Assembly: GCF_008326345.1 (NCBI RefSeq)
Contig: NZ_BJEN01000003.1
Coordinates: forward strand, 1-64,000
DNA: 64,000 nucleotides
Direction: 5' to 3'
DNA from: Cutibacterium modestum
GTDB lineage: Bacteria > Actinomycetota > Actinomycetes > Propionibacteriales > Propionibacteriaceae
The notes under the pieces are model-generated. The model had not been told where the DNA came from and ran no database searches. It worked only from the letters and a program-made list of their open reading frames with translations. This document shows, piece by piece, positions 27,625-36,868 of the stretch. The first letter of the stretch is position 1. Every line of letters starts with the position of its first letter. The position numbers and the translations under genes are program-made.

Positions 27625-28230
27625 TTATGTCCGAGAGCCGGAAACCGTTGGGTCCTTGGGGATCCACCACCGCCACGGAGCGTCGGTATTGCGGCTGATC
27701 CCTACCCGTGGGCCCTGTCGAAACTCGACAATATTCGGTGCGGGTTCGAGTCGCCATCGAGCGCCGGCACCGAGTCCCGCTTCGAGGGCCTCCCCTCCGA
27801 CAGTGGTCCCCGTGATGACGCTTACCGGATTTCCAGACTCCTCGAGGGTTGCACCCAAAGCCGACCCCATATTTCCCGGGCCACAGGCAAGGCGGTTCTC
27901 GGCGACGTTTCCGCGTCGGCTTCGTACCTCATCCTCGCCGGCCACCACGCGCCCACCTCGTAGCAGCACAGCAGATGCCTCCCCATCGGGTGAACACACG
28001 AGGTTCACGCAGCGGTGCATGCCGTAGGACAAGTACACGTATACGTGAAAGGGTGGCCCGAACATCACGCGGGCGCGCGGCGTAGGGCCACGGAAGGCGT
28101 GGGATGCGGGGTCGTTGAGTCCCATGTACGCCTCGACCTCGGTAAGGCGGATCCCCACTGGACCGCGCCAGATCGTCGCACCGAGCAGAAGCGGGGCGAC
28201 TTCGATAGCGGGTGCCGAAAGGTCGATCAT
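27625..28230 (-). CDS. 3-methyladenine DNA glycosylase (AAG/MPG family)
   Basis: The 201-residue protein removes alkylated purines to start base-excision repair. It has the AAG signature RLTEVEAYMGLNDPASHAF, with the Glu that activates water, then FGPPFHVYVYLSYGMHRC with the DNA-intercalating Tyr region. I chose ATG at 28230 because it overlaps the stop of the upstream membrane-protein gene as ATGA; a GTG at 28245 would add five residues. The length is typical for bacterial members. Confidence 0.94.
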   Translation of the reverse strand: MIDLSAPAIEVAPLLLGATIWRGPVGIRLTEVEAYMGLNDPASHAFRGPTPRARVMFGPPFHVYVYLSYGMHRCVNLVCSPDGEASAVLLRGGRVVAGEDEVRSRRGNVAENRLACGPGNMGSALGATLEESGNPVSVITGTTVGGEALEAGLGAGARWRLEPAPNIVEFRQGPRVGISRNTDAPWRWWIPKDPTVSGSRT

Positions 28231-28544
28231 TCTTGGGTGTCGCACAAAAAATGGCAGGCTGTGCAGGTAACGGCGGTCACGCTCAGAACGGCCGGCCAGG
28301 CGCCGATCTTTTTCGCCAATCCGTGCGAAGCGCCAAACGCTGCCAGATAGGTCGCACCAAGCATGCCAGCAACCGTAGGTCCGCTCTTAACGAGCCAGGT
28401 GCGGCCAGCCCAGCAACCAGCAGTCGCGAGGACCGCTCCACCCAGCGGCCGGACTCCGGTCGTGCGGGCGGTGAGCCACCCTCCGACGAGCCCGAGGCCG
28501 GCGACCTCGGCGGTATTGACGTCTTCTGCTTTGTTGAGCTTCAT
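28227..28544 (-). CDS. Small membrane protein, function unknown
   Basis: The 105-residue protein has Gly/Ala-rich hydrophobic stretches that would make two or three helices, with charged residues confined to the first dozen positions and the SHGLAKKIG loop. Three cysteines lie near the C-terminus (TACHFLCD and upstream). It is translationally coupled to the glycosylase gene by ATGA. I know no function; the operon link alone does not imply a repair role. Confidence 0.6.
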   Translation of the reverse strand: MKLNKAEDVNTAEVAGLGLVGGWLTARTTGVRPLGGAVLATAGCWAGRTWLVKSGPTVAGMLGATYLAAFGASHGLAKKIGAWPAVLSVTAVTCTACHFLCDTQE

Positions 28545-28648
28545 GATCCGAGTCTAGATACCAATGCGGCCTTCGCCACTTCGCTGAGGGTGGCCATGTA
28601 TTAAAAGGCATATACAACGCGGCCAGTGTTGGGGCTGTACACCCCTCG

Positions 28649-29659
28649 TCACAGCGTGATGACGACCTTTCCAATCATGGCCCCGGACTCGATGGCTGCG
28701 GTGGCCTCACGTACGTGTTGTGCGGTCAAACCCTCGATATGCCGGGTCATCGTCGGACGGATCTGACCCTTGTCGACGAGGTCGGCGATGTTAGCTAAGG
28801 CCCGTCCCTGTTCGGCGACGTCAGCCGTTCTGAACTGTAGGCGGCTGAACATCGACTCGCTAGTCACCGTCAACGACTTCGACTTGAAAGCCATGAGATC
28901 GAAGGAGTCGGTCCCGTCGATCATGACCAGATGCCCGAACGGCGCGATGATCTCGGCTAAGGCCGATGCTGGTGGCGTGTAGGCCGAGAGGACGCCGTCG
29001 AATCCGGCAATGCCGAGGTCCTTGACCTGCGGGGCGAGCGGTTCGCGGTGGTTGATAATTCCGGTGGCTCCCATGTTCTGACACCACTGTGCGCTTTCTG
29101 GACGCGAGGAGGTCGCAACGACTGGTCCGTTGGTGATAGCACAAGCTAGCTGGATGGCTGCCGATCCGACGCCACCAGCGCCGCCGATCATGAGGAAGGC
29201 CTTGTCGGTTCGCTCTTCGAGGGTGCCCAGACGGATGTGGTCGATGAGGGCTTCCCATGACGTCAGGGCAGTAAGCGGCAGGGATGCGGCCTCGGCGATG
29301 GACAACGATGACGGGCGTTTCGAGACTATCTGCGAGTCCACCAGGGTGAATTGGGAGTAGGTGCCGGGTCGGTCGCGGTTTCCGGAGTGCCATACTTTGT
29401 CACCGGCGCTGAAGCCATTGACCTCCGACCCGACTGCGCGCACGACGGAGGCGGCATCAAACCCCAGCACGCGCGGATGTGAGAGCGTTCCAGCCCCCTT
29501 GCGCAGCTTGACGTCGATGGGGTTAACCGAAACGGCCTGGACCTCGACGAGCAGGTCGTGCGGACCCGGCTCGGGGACCGGTAGGTCAACGTCGACGAAG
29601 CATTCGGGATCGGAGACCGGGAGGGGGCCGGTGATGGCAACGGCGTGCATGCTTTCCAT
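28649..29659 (-). CDS. Quinone oxidoreductase-like medium-chain dehydrogenase
   Basis: The 336-residue protein has the GroES-like N-domain (VSVNPIDVKLRKG, LGFDAASVV) and a Rossmann domain with LMIGGAGGVGSAAIQLACA, the NADPH-binding pattern of zinc-free quinone oxidoreductases. The cysteine and histidine ligands of zinc alcohol dehydrogenases are missing, so it is expected to reduce quinones or enones using NADPH. It lies between the glycosylase unit and dnaB on the same strand. The first in-frame ATG (29659) is used; a second at 29650 would lose three residues. Confidence 0.9.
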   Translation of the reverse strand: MESMHAVAITGPLPVSDPECFVDVDLPVPEPGPHDLLVEVQAVSVNPIDVKLRKGAGTLSHPRVLGFDAASVVRAVGSEVNGFSAGDKVWHSGNRDRPGTYSQFTLVDSQIVSKRPSSLSIAEAASLPLTALTSWEALIDHIRLGTLEERTDKAFLMIGGAGGVGSAAIQLACAITNGPVVATSSRPESAQWCQNMGATGIINHREPLAPQVKDLGIAGFDGVLSAYTPPASALAEIIAPFGHLVMIDGTDSFDLMAFKSKSLTVTSESMFSRLQFRTADVAEQGRALANIADLVDKGQIRPTMTRHIEGLTAQHVREATAAIESGAMIGKVVITL

Positions 29660-29700
29660 GTCCCCACGGTAGTGCCGACTGGATTGTTTGGGTACCGCTA

Positions 29701-31047
29701 TCAGCGCTGCATGTCGACGAATCGTGAGTAGTGGCCTTGGAAGACCACTGGCACGGTCCGCGTCGGTCCGTTGCGGTGTTTTGCGACGATGATGTCAGCC
29801 TCACCGGCGCGGGGGGACTCCTTGTCGTAGACGTCCTCTCGGTGCAACAGGATGACGACGTCGGCATCCTGCTCTAAGGAGCCGGATTCACGCAGGTCGC
29901 TCATCATGGGTTTTTTGTCGTTGCGCTGTTCGGGGCCACGGTTGAGCTGAGAGAGGGCCACAACGGGGATCTCAAGCTCCTTAGCCAGCAGTTTGATCTG
30001 GCGGGAGAATTCCGAAACCTCCAGCTGACGCGATTCCACCTTCTTACCGGAGGTCATGAGCTGCATGTAGTCGATGACGACGAGCTTGAGGTCGGATTTC
30101 TGCTTCATCCGCCGGGCCTTGGCACGAATCTCCATCATCGTCAGGTTGGGAGAGTCGTCAATAAATAATGGTGCTGACGAGATCTGCGTTGTTTTGTCGA
30201 CCATGCGCTGCCAATCCTCTTCGGACAGGCGCCCCGCACGCATACGTGACAGCTCGATCCCGGCCTCGGCAGATAACAACCTCATGACGATTTCGTTGCG
30301 GCCCATTTCGAGGCTGAAGATGGCAGCCGCAAGGTGGTTCTTGATCGCTGCCGCGCGGGCAAAATCGAGGGCGAGGGTGGACTTTCCCATGGCTGGACGG
30401 GCGGCAACGATGATCATTTGGCCAGGCATGAATCCGTTGGTGAGTTCGTCAAGGTCGGTAAACCCAGTGGGAATACCGGCCATGGCGTCCCCGCGAGCCT
30501 CAATGGCCTCAAGCTCGTCAAAGGTGCTCTCGAATAATTCCGAGAGCGGGTGATATTCCTCACTGGTTTTGCGGGTGGACACGTCATAGAGGGTTTGCTG
30601 GGCGGCGTCGACGATGTCGGAGACTTCTCCCTGCCCCTGGTAGCCCATCTGGGCGATGCGGATTGACGCTTCAACTAGACGACGAAGAACGGCTTTATCG
30701 GCGACGATCTTTGCGTAGTAAGCCGCATTCGCGGTGACGGTGACATTCGTCAGCAACTCAGCGAGGTAAAGGCGCCCACCAGCTCGCTCGAGTTCGCCCC
30801 GGCGATCCAGCTCATCGGCGGTGGTGACGGTGTCGGCAGGGTCGCCGCGGCCGTATAGATCGGTGATGGTGTTGAAAATGAGTTCGTGTCCAGGGCGGTA
30901 GAAATCCACACCCTTGATCTCCTCGACGACGTCGGCGATGGCGTCCTTGGAAGACAGCATGGCGCCTAGTACGGACTTCTCGGCGTCAATGTCCTGGGGA
31001 GGGTTGCGATCCAAGGAGGGTCCGGGCTCGACAGGTGCGCTGGACAT
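29701..31047 (-). CDS. dnaB: Replicative DNA helicase
   Basis: The 448-residue protein has the DnaB N-terminal domain (DIDAEKSVLGAMLSS, about 20-120) and the RecA-like domain from about 180, with Walker A ARPAMGKSTLALDFARAAA. Walker B is LVVIDYMQLM and the arginine-finger region lies near the end. No intein interrupts it. It unwinds DNA ahead of the fork as a hexamer. It is not next to rplI as in many actinobacteria; the rpsF-ssb-rpsR-rplI cluster is about 15 kb away. The upstream gap contains DnaA-box-like sites. Confidence 0.96.
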   Translation of the reverse strand: MSSAPVEPGPSLDRNPPQDIDAEKSVLGAMLSSKDAIADVVEEIKGVDFYRPGHELIFNTITDLYGRGDPADTVTTADELDRRGELERAGGRLYLAELLTNVTVTANAAYYAKIVADKAVLRRLVEASIRIAQMGYQGQGEVSDIVDAAQQTLYDVSTRKTSEEYHPLSELFESTFDELEAIEARGDAMAGIPTGFTDLDELTNGFMPGQMIIVAARPAMGKSTLALDFARAAAIKNHLAAAIFSLEMGRNEIVMRLLSAEAGIELSRMRAGRLSEEDWQRMVDKTTQISSAPLFIDDSPNLTMMEIRAKARRMKQKSDLKLVVIDYMQLMTSGKKVESRQLEVSEFSRQIKLLAKELEIPVVALSQLNRGPEQRNDKKPMMSDLRESGSLEQDADVVILLHREDVYDKESPRAGEADIIVAKHRNGPTRTVPVVFQGHYSRFVDMQR

Positions 31048-31548
31048 GGCGGCTCCTTCACGGCTGACGGGGGTGGCTATGCCGGGGTTTCGTCATCAAG
31101 GTAACGTTCACGTTCCCACGTGGGTTCGACACTCTCTCAGGCGGGAGTGTGCCACGATTGCGAACGTTTTGCAGGAGGGTTATCCACAGGTCCTGTGGGT
31201 AATGCCGGGCTGAGTGTGGACTGCCTGGGGATAACGCGTGGATAACTTGGCGGATTGAGGGATGCGTCGTGGAATACTATCCGGTAACCGCGGTTTGACT
31301 AGGGGTTATCGCTGCTGTGTGAGGTATTGGACGAAAATTTTCGGCGTGTCGCGGTGGCAGTGGCGTCTAGCCTAGATGTGCACAAATGGGGCTTAAATGC
31401 GGCACAAGCGCCTTCTAATGACCCGTTATCCACAGGGGGTGTGGATATAGATGCTGATCTCTGGGGCGGGTTAGATGGCTCGTAGAGCTATCCGCAGGTA
31501 GGGGTGGACGTTACTTGAGATCACCGAGTGGTTGTGCCCTTGTCTGGG
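31048..31548. promoter_or_regulatory. Intergenic region upstream of dnaB with DnaA-box-like sequences
   Basis: TTATCCACA, the consensus DnaA box, occurs at 31180-31188 and 31436-31444, and a one-mismatch copy on the other strand, CGTGGATAA, at 31237-31245. These could make dnaB expression responsive to DnaA or act as titration sites. dnaA and dnaN are not in the window, so this is unlikely to be the main origin. No protein-coding gene is visible. Confidence 0.5.
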
Positions 31549-31564
31549 ATACCCCCCAGGGTAT
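31549..31564. promoter_or_regulatory. CsoR operator (predicted)
   Basis: The imperfect palindrome ATACCCCCCAGGGTAT lies 22 bases before the csoR start. A G/C-rich core between TAC and GTA arms is the known style of CsoR binding sites, so copper binding by CsoR should release this operator and switch on csoR and the genes behind it. Confidence 0.75.
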
Positions 31565-31586
31565 GTTGTGGGGTAGAGGAGGATGC

Positions 31587-31985
31587 ATGACCAACTTGGA
31601 TGATGGCTGCTGTGCCCCTTACTGCGAACACACCGCGGCAGACCAGGACGCTGAATCTTCGGTGCCTGGTGAGGCCTGCGGGGCATGTGGTTGCAACCAC
31701 CCCCAGTATGGGTATCTCGGGCATAAGGACGTGCACCTGCGCCGTCTCAAGCGGATCGAAGGGCAGGTGCGTGGCCTGGAGCGGATGGTCGATGAGGAGA
31801 AGTACTGTATCGATATTTTGACTCAGATCTCAGCAGTCACCTCAGCTCTCAAATCGGTCTCTTTGGAACTGCTCGCCGAACACATGAGTCACTGTGTTGC
31901 TCGTGCGGCACAAGCGGGTGGGCAGGAGGCTGAGGATAAGATCACCGAGGCCAATCAGGCCATTGCCCGCCTCGTCAAAGCCTGA
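31587..31985 (+). CDS. csoR: Copper-sensing repressor CsoR
   Basis: The 132-residue protein has the all-helical DUF156 fold from about residue 48 (KDVHLRRLKRIEGQVRGLER). The Cu(I) ligands are the Cys in EEKYCIDIL and the His and Cys in EHMSHCVA, the canonical C-H-C set of CsoR rather than the nickel-type RcnR. The N-terminal 45 residues are an extra Cys-rich extension (CCAPYCEH, CGACGCNH) that could also hold metal. I chose ATG at 31587 because GAGGAGG lies just upstream. It heads the copper operon with copZ and copA. Confidence 0.94.
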   Translation: MTNLDDGCCAPYCEHTAADQDAESSVPGEACGACGCNHPQYGYLGHKDVHLRRLKRIEGQVRGLERMVDEEKYCIDILTQISAVTSALKSVSLELLAEHMSHCVARAAQAGGQEAEDKITEANQAIARLVKA

Positions 31986-32008
31986 TGACAAGCACATTTG
32001 GAGGAAGA

Positions 32009-32401
32009 ATGCACAAGACCTACACCATCAATGGAATGACCTGCGAGCACTGTGTCAAAGCCATCACCGAGGAGGTCTCGGCCCTTGACGGCGTTGACAA
32101 CGTCACCGTCTCCCTGGAATCCAGCTCCATGACGATCGACTCAGCTGAAGAGATCCCCTTTGACAAGGTTGCCGATGCCGTCGACGAGGCTGGTGAGTAC
32201 ACCGTCGCCGAAGCCGCATCTCTCGACACTGCCGGCCATCCCGGTGGCCGGTGCGGTTGTGGAGGCCGTGGCCACGCTGAGAAGAAGGCCGAAGGATCGA
32301 GCTGTGGCTGTGGTGGACATCATCACTCTGAGGAGGCTGTCGCTAAGCATGCCGAGCACGCCGGTAAGGGTGGTTGCGGCTGCGGAGGCCACCAGGCCTG
32401 A
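32009..32401 (+). CDS. copZ: Copper chaperone CopZ with Cys/His-rich tail
   Basis: Residues 1-70 form a heavy-metal-associated domain with the Cu(I) motif GMTCEHC. Unlike usual CopZ proteins of about 70 residues, this one is 130 long: the tail has three CGCGG clusters interspersed with His runs (GGHHHSEE, AKHAEHAG) and could bind several more copper ions. GGAGG lies seven bases before ATG at 32009. It sits between csoR and copA and would buffer copper and hand it to the ATPase. The tail's storage role is an inference. Confidence 0.9.
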   Translation: MHKTYTINGMTCEHCVKAITEEVSALDGVDNVTVSLESSSMTIDSAEEIPFDKVADAVDEAGEYTVAEAASLDTAGHPGGRCGCGGRGHAEKKAEGSSCGCGGHHHSEEAVAKHAEHAGKGGCGCGGHQA

Positions 32402-32571
32402 GCTACCCATCTTGACGTCGGGCCCCGGGGTTTGACCGCATGACGCTACCAGATCCCGGCCCCGACGTTTATTTTCCCTACGGCCCACCGGCCTCCTGGG
32501 GTCGCTGGAGCTGCCAGTAGCCGGTAGCCCTGACCCCATGGACTCTGGTGGGCCGTCCAGGAAGGAAACAT

Positions 32572-34830
32572 ATGCCCACCCTGACTCATTCAGACGGCCA
32601 GTCTGAGCTAAAGGACGCGACGGAACTCACCCCCATTGACCTCGACATCACAGGTATGAGCTGCGCCTCGTGCGCCGCCCGCATCGCAAAGAAGCTCAAT
32701 AAGATTGATGGGGTCCAGGCCACCGTCAACTACGCCACCAGTAGAGCCCATGTCCTCGCCACGAGGTCTATTGAGGTCGACGACCTTATCGGGGTGGTCG
32801 AGGCTGCTGGTTACGGGGCGAATGTCCCCACGCCGGCCGTACCCCCCGAGGATCACACAGCGAAGATTCGCACCCGACTGATAGTCGCCGTTATTCTTGC
32901 AGTGCCGGTGATGATGCTCTCGATGATTCCCGCTCTGCAGTTCGACGGATGGCAATGGCTGGCGCTGGCTCTTAGCCTCCCGGTCGTCTTCTGGTGCGGG
33001 GAGGGATTCCATCACGCCGCCTGGACGAACCTTCGGCATGGCGCAACCTCAATGGACACTCTCATAAGCCTTGGCTCTTTGGTCTCACTGGGATGGTCGG
33101 TTTGGGCGTTGGTGTGGGGTAATGCCGGACATGTCGGTATGCGTCACCGCATGACGTGGGCTCTAGAACGCACGGATCCGTCCTCCGCCCTGTACCTGGA
33201 GGCATCAGTCGGCGTTATTACCTTCATCCTCGTTGGGCGGTGGATTGAGGCCCGTAACCGCGCTGACGCCGGGTCCGCCCTGCAGGCGTTGCTACGGATG
33301 GGCGCCAAGTCGGTGCGCGTTATCCGTAATGACCAGGAGGTCACTGTCCCGATCGAGGCCCTTGCGGTAGGGGACCATTTCGTCGTGCGCCCGGGAGAGA
33401 AGGTCGCCACCGATGGTCGGGTCGCTGAGGGGAGCTCGGCGATTGACGCCTCTCTCGTTACCGGCGAGTCCTTACCGGTCGAGGTGACAGTCGGTGACGA
33501 AGTGGTTGGTGCCACCGTTAACACCTCCGGACGGTTGGTCGTGGAGGCAACCGCTGTTGGTTCAGATACCGAGCTTTCTCGCATCGCCTCCCTCGTTGAG
33601 GCTGCTCAAACTAGTCGTTCCAAGACCCAGGATCTCGCCGACAAAGTCTCATCGGTCTTCGTGCCGACAGTTTTGATCATCTCGGCTCTGACGATGATTG
33701 TATGGGCGGTCTTGGGTCAGGGAGCCACCGCCGCCTTCACCGCTGGGGTTGCGGTCCTCATCATTGCTTGCCCTTGTGCCCTGGGTTTGGCAACCCCTAT
33801 GGCCCTGCTTGCTGGCACGGGACGCGGTGCCCGGTTGGGAATCCTTATTAAAGGTGCGGGGTCTCTGGAGAGGGCCCGCGGTATTGATGTCATGGCGATG
33901 GATAAGACCGGCACTATCACCACCGGCCAGATGGCCGTCGTCGCGGTGTGGGATGAATCCGGACATGTGGTGAACATTTCTGACAGCTCACCCGCGCTTA
34001 CCGTCACAGCAGCGCTTGAAGCAGGGTCGGAGCACCCGATTTCGCGAGCCATCGTTAAGGCGTGCCCAAGTGTGACCCCCGCAGAGAGCTTCCAGGCTCT
34101 TCCTGGCCTTGGGGTTAGTGGGGTTGTGAACGGGCTGCCAGCCAAGGCTGGGCGGGTGTCGCTTTTTGACGCCATCCCTGACGCGCTGGCAAAAAATGTC
34201 GAGCGAGCCCAAGCTGAGGGTCGCACGGTGCTCTTGGCGGGGCGGGGCGACGACATTCTCGGTGCCATCGCGGTAAGCGACGAGATCAAGCCGGAGGCTG
34301 CCGTCGCGGTGAAGCGAATGGCCCAAGCTGGCGTACGCCCGGTGCTCGTAACGGGTGATAATTCCGGCGCTGCAGCCCGTGTGGCGTCAGAATTGGGCAT
34401 TGGCGAGGTGATTAGCGAGGTCATGCCCGCCGACAAGGTCGATGTCGTCACTCAGCTGCGTGCTGACGGCGCCCGCGTCGCGATGATGGGGGACGGGGTC
34501 AATGACGCTGCTGCCCTACAGACCGCAGATCTAGGCATCGCCATGGGGACTGGCACCGACGTCGCCATCGCTGCCAGCGACATCATCTGCACCCGGGGGG
34601 ATCCATGTTTGGCAGTTGACGCTTTATCCTTAGCCCACGCCACGGACCGCACGATTCGCCAGAACCTGTTTTGGGCCTTCGCTTACAACGTGGTTGCTAT
34701 TCCGGTCGCCGCCGTGGGCTTGTTGAGTCCGGTGATTGCGGCTGCGGCGATGGCCTTCAGCTCGATCTTTGTTGTCACGAACTCAATGAGGTTGGTGCGA
34801 TGGCACCCTAGGATGAGCGATTCAAACTGA
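32572..34830 (+). CDS. copA: Copper-exporting P-type ATPase
   Basis: The 752-residue pump has one N-terminal metal-binding domain ([11 protein letters not shown]), the actuator loop VTGESLP, the membrane metal site [10 protein letters not shown] (the CPC motif of Cu ATPases), the phosphorylated Asp in DKTGTIT, the HP dipeptide in GSEHPIS and the hinge GDGVND. It expels Cu(I) from the cytosol. I chose ATG at 32572, after AGGAAGG; an upstream in-frame start at 32548 lacks a ribosome site. It completes the copper operon, expected to be induced through CsoR. Confidence 0.95.
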   Translation: MPTLTHSDGQSELKDATELTPIDLDITGMSCASCAARIAKKLNKIDGVQATVNYATSRAHVLATRSIEVDDLIGVVEAAGYGANVPTPAVPPEDHTAKIRTRLIVAVILAVPVMMLSMIPALQFDGWQWLALALSLPVVFWCGEGFHHAAWTNLRHGATSMDTLISLGSLVSLGWSVWALVWGNAGHVGMRHRMTWALERTDPSSALYLEASVGVITFILVGRWIEARNRADAGSALQALLRMGAKSVRVIRNDQEVTVPIEALAVGDHFVVRPGEKVATDGRVAEGSSAIDASLVTGESLPVEVTVGDEVVGATVNTSGRLVVEATAVGSDTELSRIASLVEAAQTSRSKTQDLADKVSSVFVPTVLIISALTMIVWAVLGQGATAAFTAGVAVLIIACPCALGLATPMALLAGTGRGARLGILIKGAGSLERARGIDVMAMDKTGTITTGQMAVVAVWDESGHVVNISDSSPALTVTAALEAGSEHPISRAIVKACPSVTPAESFQALPGLGVSGVVNGLPAKAGRVSLFDAIPDALAKNVERAQAEGRTVLLAGRGDDILGAIAVSDEIKPEAAVAVKRMAQAGVRPVLVTGDNSGAAARVASELGIGEVISEVMPADKVDVVTQLRADGARVAMMGDGVNDAAALQTADLGIAMGTGTDVAIAASDIICTRGDPCLAVDALSLAHATDRTIRQNLFWAFAYNVVAIPVAAVGLLSPVIAAAAMAFSSIFVVTNSMRLVRWHPRMSDSN

Positions 34831-35111
34831 GAACCTGAGGCAGGTCCATCGCTGGGGAGACTCATCAGAAAATGGCTTTATAGCGCGACTTCCGCTCGAT
34901 CTGGGGCTTCGGTGACCTCAATATGGCCCCCTGCCGAGCACGCGTTCAACACGAGCGAATCTTAAGGTTCTCAGTAAATCTTTGGATTCTTCGAATGATC
35001 TGTTCTATGGTAGTGGCCGTGCTTCCTGCCGGGGGCACGTTGGCGCGTGCCTGTGTGGCTGACGCCGATCCCCGTACCGGGCCCTCGAGCCCCCGATACT
35101 GAAGTGGTCGA

Positions 35112-36302
35112 ATGTCGAAAGTTGTAGCTTCCGCGATTGCCGGGGCCCTCAGCCTCACCTCAGCTGGCGGCCTGACGATGGTCCAGGCGCTTGATCGAGA
35201 CACCGTGACTTTCTCCGTGGATGGAGTCTCCCAGCAGGCCAAGGTCAAGCCGGGCACGGTCAAGCAGGCCCTCGCTCAGCAGGGGATTACAGTTGGCCCC
35301 CACGACGACGTGCAGCCCTCGCTGGACTCTGAGATCCACGATGGGCAGGTCATCACCGTTAACTACGGTCGCCGTGTCGTGGTCACTATTGACGGCAAGA
35401 AGGTGGCCCGTTGGACCACAGCCAAAAACGTGTCCGAGGTTCTGGCGCAACTGAACCAGTCGGATCCTGACAACCTCGTATCGGTGTCGCGCTCGCTGGA
35501 TATTTCGCGAGCCGGGCTGTCCTTCTCGATGCAGACGGCCAAGAATGTCACGGTCACCACTGGCGGTAAGACTCAGAAGGTCACCGCGGTCGGAACCGTT
35601 GCCGACGCTCTCAAAGCGGCCAAGATCAAGGTTGATTCGAGCGATATCGTCAACCCGGGTCTAGGCACTCCGCTTGCTGACGGCATGAAGATCAACCTAA
35701 CGATGGTTGACCAGAAGCCCCAGAAGCGCCGCGTCGCCGTACCTTTCTCCACCAGGAAGGTTGAGGACTCCGATCTGCCCAAGGGCGAGACCAAGATCAT
35801 CACTAAGGGCGTCAACGGTATTAACGAGGAGACCTGGACCGTCGTCTTCAAGGACGGTAAGAAGGTGTCCGAGAAGAAGGTCTCTAGCAAGGTCGTCAAG
35901 GCCCCCGTAACCCAGGTCGTCAAGGTTGGCACCAAGAAGGCTGAGCCGTCGCGTTCTACCTCGTCATCCTCTTCCTCAAGCCGGTCGTCCTCCGGTTCCT
36001 CCTCGAATCCGGTAACTAGGGGCATCACCTGTTTGGCGTCTACCTACGGCGAGGGAGACGGCACTGCTGGTGGCCCCACCGCCTCCGGTGAGACTTTCAA
36101 TCCGTCAGCTTTCACCGCCGCGTCGAAGACCCTTCCGCTTGGATCGACCATCCGCGTCACAAACGTCAGCAATGGCCGTACCGTGACCGTGCGGATTAAC
36201 GATCGCGGTCCCTACGTCGGTGGACGTTGCCTCGACCTCTCAACGGCGGCGATGAACGCCATCGCTCCCGGAGAGGGGCTGGTGACCGTCCGTTATAGCT
36301 GA
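35112..36302 (+). CDS. DUF348/G5-domain cell-wall protein with RlpA-like C-terminus
   Basis: The 396-residue exported protein has a signal peptide (to about 25), three DUF348 repeats (about 30-215), a G5 domain (about 215-280), a serine-rich linker (SRSTSSSSSSSRSSSGSSS) and a C-terminal double-psi beta-barrel of RlpA type with TASGETFNPSAFTAASKTLP and INDRGPYVGGR. Actinobacterial Rpf resuscitation factors share the DUF348-G5 front but end in a lysozyme-like domain; here RlpA replaces it. It probably binds or cleaves peptidoglycan at division sites. The ribosome site is weak. Confidence 0.88.
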   Translation: MSKVVASAIAGALSLTSAGGLTMVQALDRDTVTFSVDGVSQQAKVKPGTVKQALAQQGITVGPHDDVQPSLDSEIHDGQVITVNYGRRVVVTIDGKKVARWTTAKNVSEVLAQLNQSDPDNLVSVSRSLDISRAGLSFSMQTAKNVTVTTGGKTQKVTAVGTVADALKAAKIKVDSSDIVNPGLGTPLADGMKINLTMVDQKPQKRRVAVPFSTRKVEDSDLPKGETKIITKGVNGINEETWTVVFKDGKKVSEKKVSSKVVKAPVTQVVKVGTKKAEPSRSTSSSSSSSRSSSGSSSNPVTRGITCLASTYGEGDGTAGGPTASGETFNPSAFTAASKTLPLGSTIRVTNVSNGRTVTVRINDRGPYVGGRCLDLSTAAMNAIAPGEGLVTVRYS

Positions 36303-36382
36303 TTGCAGCCCGCGTTTGACAGGGCATCTCTTGTTGTCCGCTCCTGGGGCGCTGTCGTGAGGTGGTCGCGCCGACGTCGACC

Positions 36383-36868
36383 TCAGGCGATGGGGAAGCA
36401 CACGTCGCAGACCGGTTCTTCCATGCCGGTGGTGTCCCAGTCGGCCCAGTAAACTTCGCGTGGCGCGGCATTGCGCACTAGCCCAGCTTTTTCAAGCCAG
36501 GTGTCGAAGTCGTCATAGATCTCGTCAATGTCGGGGTACTCCAATTCGGCCTTAGTAACGGTAACCCATGCTTCCCGGTGGGCGTTAACGATGCGTACAG
36601 CGACGCCACAGGGGAGTACAGAGTCTTCGATCGTGCCCTGGAACGGTTGGCATACCTCGACGGTGCCGTCGTGTTCGGCAGTGAGACCATCATGGTAAAT
36701 GACAAACGGGAAGGTCTTGCCGAGGGCAGGGTAACCGGGGACAAGGCGTTCGAGAACCTCGAAGGCTTCTTCTATGAAGGGGCCGAGGTCATCAATGGAC
36801 ACCACCCGGGTCATCGAAATGATCCGGCAGGCATCGACCTCTCGGATGTTGACCGGGCGATCCATCAT
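36383..36868 (-). CDS. GyrI-like small-molecule-binding protein
   Basis: The 161-residue protein resembles the effector-binding domain of AraC/BmrR-type regulators and GyrI/SbmC: PGYPALGKTFPFVIYHDG, a Glu-rich centre, and HREAWVTVTKAELEYPDIDE with the conserved acidic residue. It has no DNA-binding domain, so it likely works alone as a ligand binder. Two adjacent ATG codons mark the start, which overlaps the stop of the acyltransferase gene (ATGA). Two cysteines in PVCDVCFP at the C-terminus could bind metal. The name GyrI is by fold only. Confidence 0.72.
   Translation of the reverse strand: MMDRPVNIREVDACRIISMTRVVSIDDLGPFIEEAFEVLERLVPGYPALGKTFPFVIYHDGLTAEHDGTVEVCQPFQGTIEDSVLPCGVAVRIVNAHREAWVTVTKAELEYPDIDEIYDDFDTWLEKAGLVRNAAPREVYWADWDTTGMEEPVCDVCFPIA

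Noticed and set aside
31048-31548. DnaA boxes read as the chromosomal origin
   Set aside because: No dnaA or dnaN nearby, only two or three boxes, and no AT-rich unwinding region, so a regulatory or titration role is more likely.
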